The translations under genes and the position numbers were made by a program. This document shows, in pieces, positions 63,881-64,000 of a stretch of 64,000 nt of DNA. Within the stretch, counting starts at the first letter, position 1. The number at the start of each line of letters is the position of its first letter. The notes beneath the pieces are model-generated. The model did not search any database, was not told the origin of the DNA, and saw only the letters and a program-made list of their open reading frames with translations. The stretch comes from Marivivens aquimaris. Its GTDB lineage: Bacteria; Pseudomonadota; Alphaproteobacteria; Rhodobacterales; Rhodobacteraceae. The stretch spans positions 1 to 64,000 of the forward strand of contig NZ_JADBGB010000002.1 in assembly GCF_015220045.1 (NCBI RefSeq), read 5' to 3'.

Positions 63881-64000
63881 ATAATTTCCTCCCTTGGACG
63901 CGGCGACCCGATCTTGTTCCTCGTGGGCCACCTGCGTTGGTAGGGCCACGATAGAAGCGCTCCGATCCCGATGGCGAGGCGTAGTGTGTTAACGAAAACC

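Overview
This window looks like the chromosome of a marine alphaproteobacterium of the Rhodobacteraceae (roseobacter group). Evidence: high GC, gene families typical of that group (a BCCT osmolyte carrier, HWE-type histidine kinases, an RTX-type calcium-binding protein, a DUF1127 peptide, kps-type capsule export) and frequent GTG/TTG starts. I saw no rRNA, tRNA, CRISPR array, phage or insertion sequence.

Layout. (1) 1-3.9 kb: a truncated transketolase gene diverges from a DeoR-type regulator followed by EryH-like and EryI-like sugar-phosphate isomerases, with a nested inverted repeat between them; this reads as a four-carbon sugar-phosphate (tetritol) module feeding erythrose 4-phosphate to transketolase. 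(2) 4.6-8.1 kb: nadA-nadB-nadC for de novo NAD synthesis, then tex. (3) 10.6-18.9 kb: a DUF1127 peptide, an RTX beta-roll protein, a TolB-like propeller, and a signalling block of two HWE kinases plus a lone receiver. (4) 19-24.2 kb: BCCT transporter with a divergent LysR regulator, Old Yellow Enzyme, HtpX protease. (5) 24.2-54.9 kb: a surface-polysaccharide island. It holds kpsM-kpsE-kpsT, four sulfotransferase-like proteins in two divergent tandem pairs, GDP-fucose synthesis (gmd, fcl) and a fucosyltransferase-like protein, a GlfT2-like glycosyltransferase, a CMP-sugar synthetase-like protein, several GT2 proteins, fused methyltransferases, coiled-coil proteins, and a giant protein of about 1,811 residues that appears to combine two GT42/DUF115-like, one GT-A-like and one GT-B-like module. 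Several island genes look richer in A+T than their neighbours, which suggests assembly by transfer. (6) 55.2-59.5 kb: cydDC thiol exporter diverging from a persulfide dioxygenase-like gene. (7) 59.5-63.9 kb: a phosphonate/phosphate-type ABC importer (phnD, phnC, two phnE) with a HAD phosphatase.

How it fits together. The island most plausibly builds and exports a capsule or modifies a surface glycan: GDP-fucose and probably a CMP-sugar are made here, glycosyltransferases assemble the chain, sulfotransferases and methyltransferases decorate it, and KpsMTE moves it across the inner membrane. Outer-membrane (KpsD) and Kdo-linker (KpsC/KpsS) genes, PAPS synthesis, and enzymes making a nonulosonic acid or galactofuranose donor are not in this window. 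The most novel-looking object is the giant multi-module glycosyltransferase together with the sulfotransferase quartet. All functional assignments are from motifs and family knowledge read by eye; no alignment or database search was run.
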